A stretch of 64,000 bases of DNA from UBA11612 sp963662375 (lineage in GTDB: Bacteria > Pseudomonadota > Alphaproteobacteria > Rhodospirillales > Rhodospirillaceae): contig CAXXRP010000015.1 in the NCBI GenBank assembly GCA_963662375.2, positions 372,001 to 436,000 on the forward strand. Direction: 5' to 3'. The notes beneath the pieces were generated by a model. The model was given only the letters and a program-made list of their open reading frames with translations. It had not been told where the DNA came from and ran no database searches. Of this stretch, positions 26,184 through 34,979 are shown one piece after another. The translations under genes and the position numbers were made by a program. Positions within the stretch are counted from its first letter, which is position 1. The number at the start of each line of letters is the position of its first letter.

Positions 26184-26630
26184 ATGGCCGGCTTGTCTCA
26201 ATCCAGCGTTCAAACATCGGCTACATTCGAGGATCTGTCTATCGGAATGGTGGCGACATTCACAAAGAGGGTCTCCGGAGCAGACATTGTTAAATTCGCG
26301 GAGGTTTCCGGCGATACCAATCCCGTACATCTCGATGAAGCCTACGCCGCAGCGACGATGTTCAAAACCCGTATTGCCCACGGCTTATTGTCGGCTGGGT
26401 TCATTTCCGCGGTGCTGGATACTAAATTACCTGGGGCAGGCGCGATCTACGTGGGGCAAAGCCTCAAATTCAAAGCTCCGGTCCGTATTGGCGATGAAGT
26501 GACCGCACGGGTCGAACTCATCGGCCTTAATCCTGAAAAGAAACGGGCGATCTTCAAAACGCAATGCCTGATCGGCGACAAGGTCGTTATTGACGGCGAG
26601 GCGACTCTGATGGTGCCGGGGCGCAAATAA
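26184..26630 (+). CDS. MaoC-like (R)-specific enoyl-CoA hydratase
   Basis: 148-aa hot-dog-fold hydratase acting on short enoyl-CoA, as in PhaJ or fatty-acid-related pathways. Key stretch: SGDTNPVHLDEAYAAATMF with the catalytic Asp/His pair (D..NPxH), then RIAHGLLSAGFIS and the C-terminal GEATLMVPGRK. Start ATG 26184 after CAGGAAAGATGATTGC; an open frame runs upstream into the lipoprotein promoter region and is not coding. Divergent from the lipoprotein-marR pair with a 64-bp gap. Confidence 0.9.
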   Translation: MAGLSQSSVQTSATFEDLSIGMVATFTKRVSGADIVKFAEVSGDTNPVHLDEAYAAATMFKTRIAHGLLSAGFISAVLDTKLPGAGAIYVGQSLKFKAPVRIGDEVTARVELIGLNPEKKRAIFKTQCLIGDKVVIDGEATLMVPGRK

Positions 26631-26690
26631 CATGCCTGCGTGTCGGCGCCTGTCTTTAATTTCGATTTTGCTGTCTGATGCGGCATAACG

Positions 26691-27680
26691 ATGCACATTT
26701 TTCGTAAATCGAGCGATGTTCCTCACCCTCTCAAAGGCGGAGTGGTTGCGCTCGGAAACTTCGATGGACTACACCTCGGACATCAGGCTGTCCTTGCTAA
26801 CGCCTTGGACGTCGCAAAAACAGGCGGTTCACCAGTTGCAGTAATGACATTCGAACCTCACCCACGTGAATTTTTCAATCCCGATCAAGAAGCGTTCCGT
26901 CTTTGCCCGTTCAGGATGAAGGCGCAGCTGATCGCGGCACTGGGCGTGGATTATCTTTACGTGCAAGCTTTCGATCGAAAATTCTCCCATCGTTCGGCGG
27001 AGAATTTTGTGGAGGAAATTTTGGTGAAAGGCCTGGAGATCTCTCACATCGTCGTGGGGTACGACTATGTGTTCGGTCATCGGCGCGGCGGCAGTGTCGA
27101 ATTGCTAAAAAAGCTTTCCACACAATATGGTTTTGGCGTCATTGCTGTGGAGGAGAAGAAACTTGAAGGCGGTGCGCGCTTTTCATCCACCAATATCCGC
27201 AATAATTTGAAAGAGGGCCAGTGCACGGAGGCCGCCACGCTGTTGGGCCGTTACTGGGAAATTGAAGGACGTGTCGAGCAAGGCGATAAGCGGGGCCGGC
27301 TACTTGGATTTCCCACCGCGAACCTACCCTATAAAAACTACCTTCACCCCAAGAAAGGCGTGTATGCGGTGCGCGCGGGCGTGGACCGCGGTGTCGATAC
27401 GATCTGGCAAGACGGGGTGGCGAATTTCGGCAATCGGCCGACCTTCGATAAGACGGATATCTTGTTGGAGGCTCATGTATTGGATGGCGACGTGGACCTT
27501 TACGGAAAGCACTTGCGTGTGGCCCTAGTCGACTATATACGCGCCGAAAGGAAATTCGACAGCCTTGATGCTTTGAAAGTGCAAATCGCCAAGGACTGTG
27601 ATGCGGCGCGCAAATGTCTTACTGCTTGCCAGTTCCCCGATGGGCCGGCGCCATTCGTACCGGTGGCCGCCGCCGTTTAG
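26691..27680 (+). CDS. ribF: bifunctional riboflavin kinase / FMN adenylyltransferase
   Basis: Makes FMN then FAD from riboflavin. 329 aa. N-terminal FAD synthetase domain with ALGNFDGLHLGHQAVL (HIGH-like nucleotidyltransferase motif) and GYDYVFGHRRGGS; second half is the flavokinase with GDKRGRLLGFPTANL and GVYAVRAG. Located upstream of ileS and lspA, the frequent ribF-ileS-lspA order. Confidence 0.96.
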   Translation: MHIFRKSSDVPHPLKGGVVALGNFDGLHLGHQAVLANALDVAKTGGSPVAVMTFEPHPREFFNPDQEAFRLCPFRMKAQLIAALGVDYLYVQAFDRKFSHRSAENFVEEILVKGLEISHIVVGYDYVFGHRRGGSVELLKKLSTQYGFGVIAVEEKKLEGGARFSSTNIRNNLKEGQCTEAATLLGRYWEIEGRVEQGDKRGRLLGFPTANLPYKNYLHPKKGVYAVRAGVDRGVDTIWQDGVANFGNRPTFDKTDILLEAHVLDGDVDLYGKHLRVALVDYIRAERKFDSLDALKVQIAKDCDAARKCLTACQFPDGPAPFVPVAAAV

Positions 27681-27732
27681 GGCTGCATTTTTGATTAGAA
27701 TCCGGGGTCCGGGCGGGCGTTTGGGCCGCTGG

Positions 27733-27758
27733 CCCTAGGCGCTGCCCCTAGGCGCTGC
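27733..27758. repeat. 13-bp tandem duplication between ribF and ileS
   Basis: CCCTAGGCGCTGC occurs twice back to back (27733-27745 and 27746-27758). Each unit contains the palindrome CCTAGG. Intergenic; no function evident, most likely a replication-slippage duplication. Confidence 0.8.
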
Positions 27759-27843
27759 CCTTGAACGGTCCCGCCGTCCCTGATAGATACCCCGCCATGT
27801 ATATCAAGGTTGCCGCAGAGCGCATGGGCGCGCGAATTAGCCT

Positions 27844-27867
27844 CCCCATTCTCTAGCCGGAATGGGG
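27844..27867. promoter_or_regulatory. hairpin in the ileS leader
   Basis: CCCCATTC (27844-27851) and GAATGGGG (27860-27867) make a perfect 8-bp stem with an 8-base loop, 46 bases before the ileS ATG. There is no T-run. It could be a leader structure for ileS or the end of the ribF message. The rest of the 233-bp gap shows no gene. Confidence 0.45.
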
Positions 27868-27913
27868 ACCAGCGCTATCCGCTACACCGCCACCGCATCG
27901 GGACTCTGCGACC

Positions 27914-30751
27914 ATGGCCGACACGGCTGACCCCAAGACCCCTGACTACAGACCGACTGTCTTTCTGCCTTCTACGAATTTTCCCATGAAGGCGGGGCTG
28001 CCCAATCTCGAGCCGAAATTGCTCGCGCGCTGGGCGGAGTTGGACCTCTACAAGCGCTTGCGAGAGACTGCAAAAGGACGGGAGAAGTTCGTTCTGCACG
28101 ACGGTCCACCTTACTCCAACGGGCACCTGCACATCGGGCACGCCCTCAACAAAATCCTCAAAGACGTGATCGTCCGCTCCAAACAGATGACAGGGTACGA
28201 TTCCAACTACGTGCCTGGATGGGACTGTCACGGCCTCCCCATCGAGTGGAAAATCGAGGAGCAGTACCGGTCGAAAGGCAAAAACAAGGATGACATTCCG
28301 GTCGTGGAATTTCGCCGTGAGTGCCGTGAGTTCGCCGCCAAATGGATCGAGGTGCAGAAGGAAGAGTTCAAGCGTCTCGGAATTGTGGGCGATTGGGAAA
28401 ACCCCTACACCACCATGGACTTTAACGCCGAAGCGACCATCGTACGTGAGGTCGGCAAATACATCCTCAACGGCGGACTCTACCGAGGCTCAAAACCCGT
28501 TTTGTGGTCGGTGGTGGAAAAAACAGCATTGGCCGATGCTGAGGTGGAGTATGACGACCACACCTCAACAACCGTGTGGGTGCGCTTTCCCGTCGTTAAG
28601 TCTGGTCTGGAAGCGCTAAATGGTGGTGCGGTGGTCATTTGGACCACTACTCCGTGGACGCTCCCGGGCAACCGTGCCATCGCCTTCGGTGCCGACATGG
28701 ATTACGTCATCGTGAACGTGACCGAGGCCGGCGAGGAGAGCCTAGCCAAATCCGGAGAACTGTTTACCGTCGCGTCTGAGCTGTTGGAAACAACCCTCCA
28801 GGATGCGGTGATCACCGGTCATGAGATCGTCGCACGCGTGAAGGGGGCCGATTTAGCCAGCACTGTCTGCCGCCACCCGTTGCACGGGCAAGGGTACGAT
28901 TTCGATGTTCCGCTTTATGCCGGTGATTTCGTCACGACAGAGCAAGGTACTGGCTTTGTTCATATCGCGCCCGGCCACGGAGAGGACGATTTCCATCTTG
29001 GCCAGGCGCACCGGCTTACCATTCCCGAAACCGTCGACGACGGCGGCAAATATTACAACCACGTGCCGCTGTTCGCCGGCAAGCATGTATTCAAGGTAGA
29101 TGCGGACGTTGTGGCGGTATTGAAGGAAGCGGGCGCGCTGTTGCTCGCCGGTAAACTTGTGCACAGCTATCCGCATTCGTGGCGGTCTAAGGCACCTCTC
29201 ATCTTCCGGACCACGCCGCAGTGGTTCATTTCCATGGAGACCAATGATCTGCGCAAAAAGGCGCTGGACGCCATTGCGGCGACGCGATGGGTGCCTACGC
29301 AGGGCCGTAATCGTATCCAATCTATGATCGAGAGCCGTCCCGATTGGTGTGTCTCCCGTCAACGCCATTGGGGCGTGCCGCTCTCGATTTTCGTGAACAA
29401 AACATCCGGTGAAATTTTGCGCGATCAGGCCGTAATCGACCGCATTGCAGAGGCCGTGGCTCAGGAAGGCTCCGACGCGTGGCTGACCTCACCGCCCGAG
29501 CGTTTCCTCGGTAATGCTTACAATGTCGAGGAGTGGACGCAGATCTCCGACATCGTCGAGGTTTGGTTCGACTCAGGCTCGACTCATGCGTTCGTGCTTG
29601 AGGAGCGCGATGATCTCAAGTGGCCGGCCGACCTTTACTTGGAAGGGTCTGATCAGCACCGCGGATGGTTTCATACCTCGCTGCTGGAATCCTGCGGCAC
29701 GCGCGGCCACGCGCCCTACGATGCGGTACTGACTCACGGTTTCTTGCTTGATGAGAAGGGCGTCAAGATGTCGAAATCGCTGGGTAACATGGTGCCCCTC
29801 GACAAGACAGTCAACGAGCTCGGAGCCGATATCTTGCGCTTGTGGGTGGTCGCGTCGGACTACACCCAAGACCTCTCCATCGGACCCAATATCCTAAAAC
29901 AGATGAGCGATTTGTATCGGCGTCTGCGCAACACTCTGCGCTACCTGTTGGGGAACCTATCTGACTTTAACGACGAAGAGCGCGTGGCACAGAATGAGAT
30001 GCCCGAACTGGAGCGTTGGGTTTTGCACCGCGCCTGGGAACTGGATAAGTTGATTCGCAAGTCTATTGATGATTTAGATTTGCATGGGTTGTTCAATGAA
30101 CTTCACAACTTTTGCGCCGTGGATTTGTCGGCGTTCTATTTCGATATCCGCAAGGACGCTCTTTACTGCGATGCGCCGGACAGTCTGCGGCGCCGGGCGT
30201 GCCGCACGGTATTGGATACCTTGTACGATTGCCTCGTGAAATGGCTGGCGCCATTCGTGTGTTTTACCGCGGAAGAGGCGTGGCTTGTGCGTCACCCCGA
30301 GAGTGGCTTGTCGGTGCACATGGAGCAATTCCCGGACATTCCCGTGTCCTGGCGTGCCGACGCTCTTGCGGAGAGGTGGACGAGAATTCGAGCGGTACGA
30401 TGGGTCGTGACTGGGGCGTTGGAGAAGGAGCGCGCCGCCAAGCGTATCGGCGCGTCGTTGCAAGCGCACCCAGTGGTGTGGGCGACCGCTGAACTCGTGG
30501 CCGCGGTCAAGGACCATCATATGGACGATATCTGCATCACGTCTGGCATTACCATCACTGAGGGCATTTCCCCGGACGAAGCGTATACACTGCCGGAGGT
30601 GCTAGGGGTCGGTGTTGTGGTGGAGGCGGCGGCAGGTGAGAAATGCCAGCGCTGTTGGAAGGTGCTGACCGATGTCGGCGCTCACAACCATTCCGGCGTA
30701 TGCGAGCGTTGCGACGGCGCGGTAGAAGCCATAACAGCCGCAGCCGAATAA
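27914..30751 (+). CDS. ileS: isoleucyl-tRNA synthetase
   Basis: 945-aa class-I synthetase, complete. HIGH at 73-76 (HLHIGHALNK), KMSKS at 618-622 (KGVKMSKSLGN), the editing (CP1) domain between them including TTTPWTLPGNRAIAF, and the C-terminal zinc motif CQRCWKV ... CERCDGAV. Zinc-finger bacterial type, so not the mupirocin-resistant eukaryote-like form. lspA follows after 15 bp and is probably co-transcribed. Confidence 0.98.
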   Translation: MADTADPKTPDYRPTVFLPSTNFPMKAGLPNLEPKLLARWAELDLYKRLRETAKGREKFVLHDGPPYSNGHLHIGHALNKILKDVIVRSKQMTGYDSNYVPGWDCHGLPIEWKIEEQYRSKGKNKDDIPVVEFRRECREFAAKWIEVQKEEFKRLGIVGDWENPYTTMDFNAEATIVREVGKYILNGGLYRGSKPVLWSVVEKTALADAEVEYDDHTSTTVWVRFPVVKSGLEALNGGAVVIWTTTPWTLPGNRAIAFGADMDYVIVNVTEAGEESLAKSGELFTVASELLETTLQDAVITGHEIVARVKGADLASTVCRHPLHGQGYDFDVPLYAGDFVTTEQGTGFVHIAPGHGEDDFHLGQAHRLTIPETVDDGGKYYNHVPLFAGKHVFKVDADVVAVLKEAGALLLAGKLVHSYPHSWRSKAPLIFRTTPQWFISMETNDLRKKALDAIAATRWVPTQGRNRIQSMIESRPDWCVSRQRHWGVPLSIFVNKTSGEILRDQAVIDRIAEAVAQEGSDAWLTSPPERFLGNAYNVEEWTQISDIVEVWFDSGSTHAFVLEERDDLKWPADLYLEGSDQHRGWFHTSLLESCGTRGHAPYDAVLTHGFLLDEKGVKMSKSLGNMVPLDKTVNELGADILRLWVVASDYTQDLSIGPNILKQMSDLYRRLRNTLRYLLGNLSDFNDEERVAQNEMPELERWVLHRAWELDKLIRKSIDDLDLHGLFNELHNFCAVDLSAFYFDIRKDALYCDAPDSLRRRACRTVLDTLYDCLVKWLAPFVCFTAEEAWLVRHPESGLSVHMEQFPDIPVSWRADALAERWTRIRAVRWVVTGALEKERAAKRIGASLQAHPVVWATAELVAAVKDHHMDDICITSGITITEGISPDEAYTLPEVLGVGVVVEAAAGEKCQRCWKVLTDVGAHNHSGVCERCDGAVEAITAAAE

Positions 30752-30766
30752 CTGGATCGCCATGCG

Positions 30767-31306
30767 ATGACCACCGTCCGTAGTTCATTTTTTCCTGCCA
30801 GTGCTCCGGCCATAGGTTTGGTCATCGCCGCGCTCGTCCTGATTGCTGACCAAGTGTCCAAATACGTTATGGTGGACTTGGTAATGCGCCCCGAAGGCAT
30901 AACGGGAACGCCGTACTTCACCGGGAAGGTGATTCAGATATTGCCGGTGTTCCAGTTGCGCATGGCCTGGAATACGGGGATCAGTTTTTCCCTGTTCGAT
31001 TCCGGAACGCCATTGACCATCGCGGTATTGATTCTCGTGCAAACCGCCATAATGGCTACCGTTATTTGGTATATGTGGCAGGTGCAGAGTCGGTGGATGC
31101 AGGCGGCTTGCGGATTTATCGTTGGCGGTGGCCTCGGCAACACTATAGACCGCATCACCATTGGCGCTGTTGCGGACTTCCTGCATTTTTATTGGGGCGC
31201 CTGGCATTTCCCGACATTTAATTTCGCGGATACGTGCATTACCATCGGTGTCGCCATGTGGCTTCTTGACGCCTTCGTCGTGCGCCCTCACCATACGGGT
31301 CAGTAG
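30767..31306 (+). CDS. lspA: signal peptidase II (lipoprotein signal peptidase)
   Basis: 179-aa inner-membrane aspartyl protease that cleaves prolipoproteins before the lipidated Cys. Four membrane spans; LIADQVSKY near the N-terminus; the catalytic aspartates are in NTIDRITIGAVADFLHFYW and FPTFNFADTCITIG. Immediately followed by a lipoprotein gene, a natural substrate. Confidence 0.95.
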   Translation: MTTVRSSFFPASAPAIGLVIAALVLIADQVSKYVMVDLVMRPEGITGTPYFTGKVIQILPVFQLRMAWNTGISFSLFDSGTPLTIAVLILVQTAIMATVIWYMWQVQSRWMQAACGFIVGGGLGNTIDRITIGAVADFLHFYWGAWHFPTFNFADTCITIGVAMWLLDAFVVRPHHTGQ

Positions 31307-31387
31307 GATTCGGCGATCGGCCAAGTTACGCGCTTTGTCAGGTGTCAATATCCGATCCTAATAAAAGAAAAGAGATGGAGTTCCCTA

Positions 31388-31948
31388 ATGCGCTCTCGCT
31401 TCATTCAGCCTGTCATACTGACGATTGCGATGGTCGCCCTTTCGGGCTGCGAAAACGTGCGGAATACGGTTGGTCTCGCGCGGACCGCCCCGGACGAATT
31501 CGCCGTGGCCGCGCCGGTCCCGTTGGTTATACCGCCAGACTTTAATCTGCGCCCGCCCGCGCCGGGGTCGGAACGCGCACAGCAGTCGTCTTCGGACCGC
31601 GCACGCACAGCGTTGGTTGGGCGCGCCAAGATGAGGGCGTTGCAGCAAAGAGGAATGACAGGCGGTGAAGCGCAACTGCTGACGCTGGCCGGAGTAGAAA
31701 ATGTTGCGGCTGATATCCGCATGATCTTAGACAAGGAAGTGTCATCTTTCGCCCGGGAAGAAGCGGCGTTCACGGACCGGCTTTTGTTCTGGCGCGCAGG
31801 CGGCAGAGCGAGCCTTGGCGGGACGGCCCTGAACCCGTCGGCTGAAATGAAACGCCTCAATCAGAATGCGGCCGAAGGCCGGGACGCGAGCGACGGGCCT
31901 ATTCCGGTGATCACCCGCGGCAGCCCCTCCTTGCTGAAAATTTTCTAA
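31388..31948 (+). CDS. DUF3035 lipoprotein (BamF-like)
   Basis: 186 aa with a lipoprotein signal peptide ending in LSGC (lipid-anchored Cys21), then NVRNTVGLARTAPDEFAVAA and PLVIPPDFNLRPP, the signature of the DUF3035 family. One alphaproteobacterial member, BamF, is a component of the outer-membrane beta-barrel assembly machine. The remainder is a polar, helical C-terminal part. RBS AAAAGAGATGGAG. It lies in the lspA-M16-M16 neighbourhood found in many alphaproteobacteria. Confidence 0.88.
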   Translation: MRSRFIQPVILTIAMVALSGCENVRNTVGLARTAPDEFAVAAPVPLVIPPDFNLRPPAPGSERAQQSSSDRARTALVGRAKMRALQQRGMTGGEAQLLTLAGVENVAADIRMILDKEVSSFAREEAAFTDRLLFWRAGGRASLGGTALNPSAEMKRLNQNAAEGRDASDGPIPVITRGSPSLLKIF

Positions 31949-31949
31949 A

Positions 31950-31973
31950 GCCACGCGGCGCTTTATTTTTTTG
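31950..31973 (+). terminator. possible weak terminator after the BamF-like gene
   Basis: AAAGC ... GCTTT forms a short stem around CACGCGGC, followed by A and a T-run of eight or so. The stem is only five pairs, so the call is weak, but the T-run right after a gene end is suggestive. Confidence 0.35.
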
Positions 31974-32111
31974 GCGCAGCGCTTTCATTACGTCCCTGTA
32001 TCCTAGACATTTTCATGTCGGGTCCGGGCGGCTCGGCGTTGACCTTCCGGTCGTTGGGCTCCATGTTCGATCTCGGGCGTATTGCCCCATCGTTACAGGC
32101 CCGGAGTAGCC

Positions 32112-33488
32112 ATGCCGCGAACGTTAGTGTCTTTGATGATGATCGCATTTATTGTGATCGCCGCCCCGCACGTCGCGTATGCGGTAGTTTATGGGGCTGA
32201 AATCTTCACCCTCGAAAATGGTATGCAGGTTGTGGTGGTCCCCAACCACCGCTCGCCTGTCGTCAGTCATATGGTTTGGTATCGGGTGGGTTCGGCCGAC
32301 GAACCGCCAGGCAAGTCAGGTATCGCACATTTCCTGGAACATTTAATGTTCAAAGGGACCCCGCGGTTCCCGGAGGGCGCCATGACTGACATTGTGGCGC
32401 GCAATGGAGGGCAACAGAACGCGTTCACCAGCACGGACTATACAGGCTATTTCCAGAATATTGCCGTGGACCGCCTGCCATTGGTTATGGATATGGAAGC
32501 AGACCGCATGCGCAACTTGGTGGTCAGCGAGAACGATGTGGTCACAGAGCGCGAGGTTATTATCGAAGAACGTCGCTCGCGAGTGGAAAACGTTCCGTCA
32601 TCGTTGTTGGGCGAGCGTGTGAGCGCAGCTCTTTGGGGAACCAATCACTACGGCATACCGGTCCTCGGCCACATGGAAGAAATTAGGGCGCTATCGCGCG
32701 ATGATGCCTTTTCTTTCTATCGTGACTACTACGCGCCTCACAACGCTATCCTCGTGGTCGCAGGTGATATCACTACCGAAGACCTCAAGCCCCTCGCGGA
32801 AAAGTACTACGGCGCCATTCCGGCCTCGGAAAGTTGGGACGGTGAGCACAAACTACGTAACCGGTCGGCATATCTACAGCCGGTGGCCCATGTTCAAGTC
32901 ACAATGAACCATGAGCGGGTCGCACAGCCGCAATGGAGCCGACAGTACACGGCACCTAGTTACAAAATGGGAAACCGCGACGATGTCTATGCCCTAGACA
33001 TTTTCTCGGAAATTACGGGCGGCGGATCGACGTCAAAGCTCTACCGCGAATTGGTTGTCGATCAGCAGGTGGCTGTCAGCTTCTCGACGGGCTATCAAAG
33101 CGATGCGGTATCCTATGGGACTTTCTATGTGTCCATGATTCCCAGCACCGGCGTAACGCCCGAGGAAGCTGAGACCGCTTTCGAGACGGCCTTAGCTGCA
33201 TTATTGGACGATGGGATCACAGCGGAGGACGTCGAGCGGGCCAAGCGCCGTTTTATGGCCCGTCTTGCCTACGCCACAGACTCGCCACTGTCCGCCGCCC
33301 GCTCTCTTGGCTCATCTCTTGCGGTGGGCTTGAGCCTAGATGATGTAGAATCCTATCCAGATAAATTTACAAAGGTTACGGTTGATCAGGTACGGCAGGC
33401 CGCACGCCGGCTTTTCGCCGAGAACTCTTCCGCGACGGGCATTCTTTTGCCCGCGGCCCGATCCGCTGCAGAAGGACTTGCCCCGTGA
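32112..33488 (+). CDS. M16 family zinc metallopeptidase, catalytic subunit
   Basis: 458-aa periplasmic pitrilysin-type peptidase. Start chosen at ATG 32112, which gives a clean signal peptide (MPRTLVSLMMIAFIVIAAPHVAYA in two parts, cleavage after AYA). Inverted zinc motif HFLEH at 73-77, with the third ligand in TEREVIIEERR about 75 residues on. Probably forms a heterodimer with the next gene, whose GTG overlaps its stop. A family of paired active/inactive M16 proteins is widespread in alphaproteobacteria. Confidence 0.93.
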   Translation: MPRTLVSLMMIAFIVIAAPHVAYAVVYGAEIFTLENGMQVVVVPNHRSPVVSHMVWYRVGSADEPPGKSGIAHFLEHLMFKGTPRFPEGAMTDIVARNGGQQNAFTSTDYTGYFQNIAVDRLPLVMDMEADRMRNLVVSENDVVTEREVIIEERRSRVENVPSSLLGERVSAALWGTNHYGIPVLGHMEEIRALSRDDAFSFYRDYYAPHNAILVVAGDITTEDLKPLAEKYYGAIPASESWDGEHKLRNRSAYLQPVAHVQVTMNHERVAQPQWSRQYTAPSYKMGNRDDVYALDIFSEITGGGSTSKLYRELVVDQQVAVSFSTGYQSDAVSYGTFYVSMIPSTGVTPEEAETAFETALAALLDDGITAEDVERAKRRFMARLAYATDSPLSAARSLGSSLAVGLSLDDVESYPDKFTKVTVDQVRQAARRLFAENSSATGILLPAARSAAEGLAP

Positions 33489-34825
33489 GCATGACGAATT
33501 GGCTTCGTTCCGCCCCGGCGGGCGCATTGATTTGCGGACTTATGACGGCCCCGGCGGACGCGATAACGGTGCAGCAGGTACAAAGCCCAGGCGGTCTTCA
33601 AGCCTATCTGGTGGAAGATCACACCACACCGGTGGTGGCGATCAGTTTTGGATTTTTCGGCGGTTCGGCGCTGGACCCCGCCGAGAAACTGGGCCTTTCG
33701 GGTTTGGTGTCATCTACGCTGGATGAAGGGGCCGGTGATCTCGACTCGTTTGCGTTTCAGTCAGAATTAGAAGACCGCGCGATAACGATCAGGTTCAATG
33801 TTGACCCGGACATGGCGCGCGGCCAGTTGACGACGACCAGTGCCAACGTTGCGCGCGGCATTGAGTTGACGCGGCTGACGCTGACGCAGCCGCGGTTCGA
33901 TGACGAACCGGTCGAACGTATCCGCCGCCAGATCCTGGTCTCTCTCGCCAATCGTTCAGAGCGGCCCGGATACATTGCCTCGCGCAAGCTTTTCGAGGTT
34001 TTGTTTGGTAACCACCCCTACGCCCGGCCTAGTGAAGGTGTTCCAGAAACAATTGCCGGTATTGAACGCGCCGATTTGGTGGACTGGGTTAAATCTCGGT
34101 TTGCTCGCGACCGTCTCATCATCGGTGCGGCCGGCGATATTACGCCCGAAGACTTGGGCCGGGCAGTCGACTTTATTTTTAGCGATCTTCCTGAGACGAC
34201 CGGGCTGGACCCGCAATTGCCGGAGGCGGATATTCCCGTCAAAGGCCAAACCGTTCATGTCTTAAAGGACCTTCCGCAAACGATCGTCTACATGGGGCAA
34301 AAAGGGATTAAGCGCGAACATCCGGACTGGTACATCGCGACAGTCGTTGATTATGTGCTCGGCGGCGGCGGCTTCGCCTCACGTCTCATGGAGGAGGTAC
34401 GCGAAAAAAGAGGTCTCGCGTACAGTGTGTCTTCCAATCTCGCGCCTTACGATGCTGGGGCGATCATCACCGCGGCGGTCGGCACACGCGCGGAACAAGC
34501 AGGCGAAAGTCTGGCGATCATACGCGATGAATGGAAAAAAATGCATGACAGCGGACCCACCGCCGATGAAGTTGCGGGCGCGAAGCAATATTTGACCGGC
34601 GCATGGCCACTGCGGTTTACATCTACTGGTAGCATCGCCGACATTTTGTTGGCGGTTCAAAGAGACGATTTGGGCCTCGACTACCTCGACAATCGCAACA
34701 GTCTGGTTGAAGCGGTGACAGTAGAGGATGCTAAGCGCGTCGCACGTGAGCTATACGATCCGAACGCATTGACGGTGGTGATTGTTGGGCCGGAGAACGC
34801 CGACGCGTCCAGTCCGACGCCTTAG
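33485..34825 (+). CDS. M16 family peptidase-like protein, non-catalytic partner
   Basis: 446 aa, GTG start overlapping the previous stop (GTGA). Signal peptide about 1-26 (LICGLMTAPADA). The zinc motif is absent: the place of HxxEH reads GLSGLVSSTLDEG at about 70-82. The rest keeps the M16 fold, including the C-terminal substrate-binding RLMEEVREKRGLAYSVSS motif. It would supply the Arg/Tyr site in a heterodimer with the upstream catalytic subunit. Confidence 0.92.
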   Translation: MSMTNWLRSAPAGALICGLMTAPADAITVQQVQSPGGLQAYLVEDHTTPVVAISFGFFGGSALDPAEKLGLSGLVSSTLDEGAGDLDSFAFQSELEDRAITIRFNVDPDMARGQLTTTSANVARGIELTRLTLTQPRFDDEPVERIRRQILVSLANRSERPGYIASRKLFEVLFGNHPYARPSEGVPETIAGIERADLVDWVKSRFARDRLIIGAAGDITPEDLGRAVDFIFSDLPETTGLDPQLPEADIPVKGQTVHVLKDLPQTIVYMGQKGIKREHPDWYIATVVDYVLGGGGFASRLMEEVREKRGLAYSVSSNLAPYDAGAIITAAVGTRAEQAGESLAIIRDEWKKMHDSGPTADEVAGAKQYLTGAWPLRFTSTGSIADILLAVQRDDLGLDYLDNRNSLVEAVTVEDAKRVARELYDPNALTVVIVGPENADASSPTP

Positions 34826-34979
34826 GCGTTCGCTCTCTCTAGTTGTGGCGACAGCAATAGGCTTGCACCTTCGGGCCTTCGCACCGGCGGCTCATTGTAT
34901 CCGGTTCGGGGGATTTGGCCTCAGCAACACAGGTTGATATGGTGTCGCTATAAATGACACAGAGGTCGAGCCTCCAGCC

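Noticed and set aside
27733..27867. tRNA-like or T-box-like element upstream of ileS
   Set aside because: The hairpin and the AGCGGATAGCGC-like stretch on the minus strand do not form a cloverleaf, and there is no T-box-like sequence. Kept only as a hairpin.
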